NCBI RefSeq assembly: GCF_021165935.1
Contig: NZ_CP088953.1
Span: forward strand, 3,574,501 to 3,638,500
Source of the DNA: Microbulbifer elongatus
GTDB taxonomy: Bacteria > Pseudomonadota > Gammaproteobacteria > Pseudomonadales > Cellvibrionaceae
DNA: 64,000 nucleotides
Direction: 5' to 3'
The notes beneath the pieces are model-generated. The model saw only the letters and a program-made list of their open reading frames with translations. It was not told the origin of the DNA and did no database searches. The position numbers were made by a program, and so were the translations under genes. This document shows, piece after piece, positions 63,086 to 64,000 of the stretch (positions within the stretch are counted from its first letter, which is position 1; each line of letters opens with the position of its first letter).

Positions 63086-63811
63086 ATGAACGAGCCAGCC
63101 AGTACCGGGCAAGCTGCCCGACAATTTATTATTGCGGATGACCACCCCCTGTTCCGCAATGCCCTGCGCCTGTCTATCCAGCAGAACTTTCCCGGTGCCA
63201 CCATTTACGAAGCCTGCGATATGCAGAGCCTGCAACAGTGCGCCGCGGAGCATCCGGACTGCGACCTGCTGTTGCTGGATTTGCATATGCCCGGCGCCCA
63301 CGGATTCAGCGGGCTGATATTTCTGAGCGGCCAGTACCCGCAGCTGCCGGTGATGGTGGTGTCCGCCAATGAAAAGCCGGAAATCATGTGTAGAGCCATC
63401 GACTACGGCGCCTGCGGTTTTCTGCCGAAGTCCGCCCCGGTAGAGCAGATTGCCACTTCCCTGCAAAAGACCCTGGACGGAGAAATCTGGTTGCCACCAG
63501 CCGTGGCGGACCGCTACGAATCCGGTAATACAACGGAAGAAAATGAAGTGGTGGATGTGATTGCCACACTGACACCGCAACAGTTTCGTGTGGCCACCAT
63601 GCTGGCGGAAGGACTGCTGAACAAGCAGATTGCCTATGAAATGCAGGTCACCGAAGCCACGGTAAAGGCCCACCTCACCGCCCTGTTTCGCAAACTGAAG
63701 GTCAACTCCCGCACCCAGGCGGTGTTGGCACTAAGCAGCCTGGATGTGGAAGCCCCGGGACAGTTCGCCCCGCCGCAGAAGCCAGATTCGAAAAACACTC
63801 CCTCCAATTGA
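63086..63811 (+). CDS. LuxR/NarL-type response regulator, CrbR-like
   Basis: A 241-residue response regulator. The receiver has IIADDHPLFRNAL (acidic pair) and the phosphorylated Asp in CDLLLLDLHMPGAHGF; K is in GFLPKSAPVEQI. The LuxR HTH is LTPQQFRVATMLAEGLLNKQIAYEMQVTEATVKAHLTALFRKL. Position after acs and convergent with a hybrid kinase fits CrbR, which activates acs in Vibrio and Pseudomonas. ATG at 63086 was chosen over an upstream GTG at 63047. Confidence 0.9.
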   Translation: MNEPASTGQAARQFIIADDHPLFRNALRLSIQQNFPGATIYEACDMQSLQQCAAEHPDCDLLLLDLHMPGAHGFSGLIFLSGQYPQLPVMVVSANEKPEIMCRAIDYGACGFLPKSAPVEQIATSLQKTLDGEIWLPPAVADRYESGNTTEENEVVDVIATLTPQQFRVATMLAEGLLNKQIAYEMQVTEATVKAHLTALFRKLKVNSRTQAVLALSSLDVEAPGQFAPPQKPDSKNTPSN

Positions 63812-63816
63812 GACAC

Positions 63817-64000
63817 TCAGTGATGCCGGTTACGCCCGGCGCGCCCCAGGCGTCGCACCAGATTGCGTAATACCGCCGGTTTCACCGGTTTCGGTAAATA
63901 GAACCAGCCCCGCTCGGTGGCCGCGCTGCGCACTTCCTCGGAAGTATCGGCGCTGATCACAATACCCGGCAATTCGGCCTGCCAGTATTCACACAGCGAC
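63817..64000 (-). CDS. Hybrid sensor kinase, C-terminal receiver domain (CrbS-like), partial
   Basis: Only the last 60 residues are in the window; the gene runs off the right edge. The sequence reads LPGIVISADTSEEV, then GWFYLPKPVKPAVLRNLVRR, the end of a CheY-like receiver with its conserved K-P. The stop is at 63817-63819. It converges on the response regulator with 5 nt between stops. With acs and a LuxR-type regulator, a CrbS-type symporter-kinase is the likeliest identity, but its sensor half is not visible. Confidence 0.75.
   Translation of the reverse strand, partial: SLCEYWQAELPGIVISADTSEEVRSAATERGWFYLPKPVKPAVLRNLVRRLGRAGRNRHH

Overview
The window is chromosomal DNA of a GC-rich marine, polysaccharide-degrading gammaproteobacterium. 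Polyserine-linked chitinases, a TonB-dependent receptor, BCCT transporters, an imuA-imuB-dnaE2 mutasome and the gltA/sdhCDAB/sucAB-lpd-sucCD layout together suggest Cellvibrionales, most like Microbulbifer or a close relative. The genus is an inference from content; nothing in the window fixes it.

Region by region. (1) 1-6.9 kb: a lower-GC array of gene cassettes read on the minus strand. It has four near-identical 115-bp attC sites plus a fifth, divergent one split by an insertion sequence. There is no integron integrase gene at its head, so it is a CALIN (attC cluster lacking an integrase). Cassettes carry an alpha/beta hydrolase, a ccdAB toxin-antitoxin pair in reverse orientation, a small membrane protein and several unknowns. 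An IS30-like and an IS1182-like element have landed in the array. (2) 7.3-20.6 kb: the TCA block, sdhCDAB-sucAB-lpd-sucCD on the minus strand, divergent from gltA, with hairpins between several genes and a long inverted repeat in the sdhC/gltA gap. (3) 20.8-27.2 kb: a secreted vanadium-haloperoxidase-like protein, then a hemerythrin gene and three genes that look like one electron-transfer unit: a NirB-like flavoprotein/[2Fe-2S]/membrane-cytochrome fusion, an 11-haem cytochrome c and a monohaem lipoprotein. (4) 27.3-32.1 kb: two GH18 chitinases with two operator-like palindromes exactly 30 bp apart upstream, matching the remembered NagR (GlcNAc) motif. (5) 32.7-38.1 kb: chaB, a glycine-zipper lipoprotein, a DUF3820 gene, an S46 peptidase, a REP-like element, a small zinc-ribbon protein, a YhiN-type flavoprotein and dcd. 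(6) 38.3-44.4 kb: an SOS mutasome operon with tandem LexA boxes, interrupted between imuB and dnaE2 by a RelE/Xre toxin-antitoxin pair. (7) 44.4-52.0 kb: a probable catabolic group (aminotransferase, amidase, secreted propeller-like protein, TonB receptor, Ldh-type dehydrogenase), followed by arfB. (8) 52.6-57.2 kb: tandem BCCT transporters and a GNAT acetyltransferase. (9) 57.3-64.0 kb: an acetate locus with a frameshifted SSS symporter and its DUF4212 partner, a DcaP-like porin, acs, a CrbR-like regulator and the C-terminus of a CrbS-like hybrid kinase running off the right edge.

Working together: chitin degradation yields GlcNAc and acetate. The acetate locus would take up and activate acetate, and the TCA block would oxidise the acetyl-CoA. 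The multihaem cluster may provide an extra outlet for electrons; its acceptor cannot be read from the sequence. No rRNA, tRNA or CRISPR was recognised.
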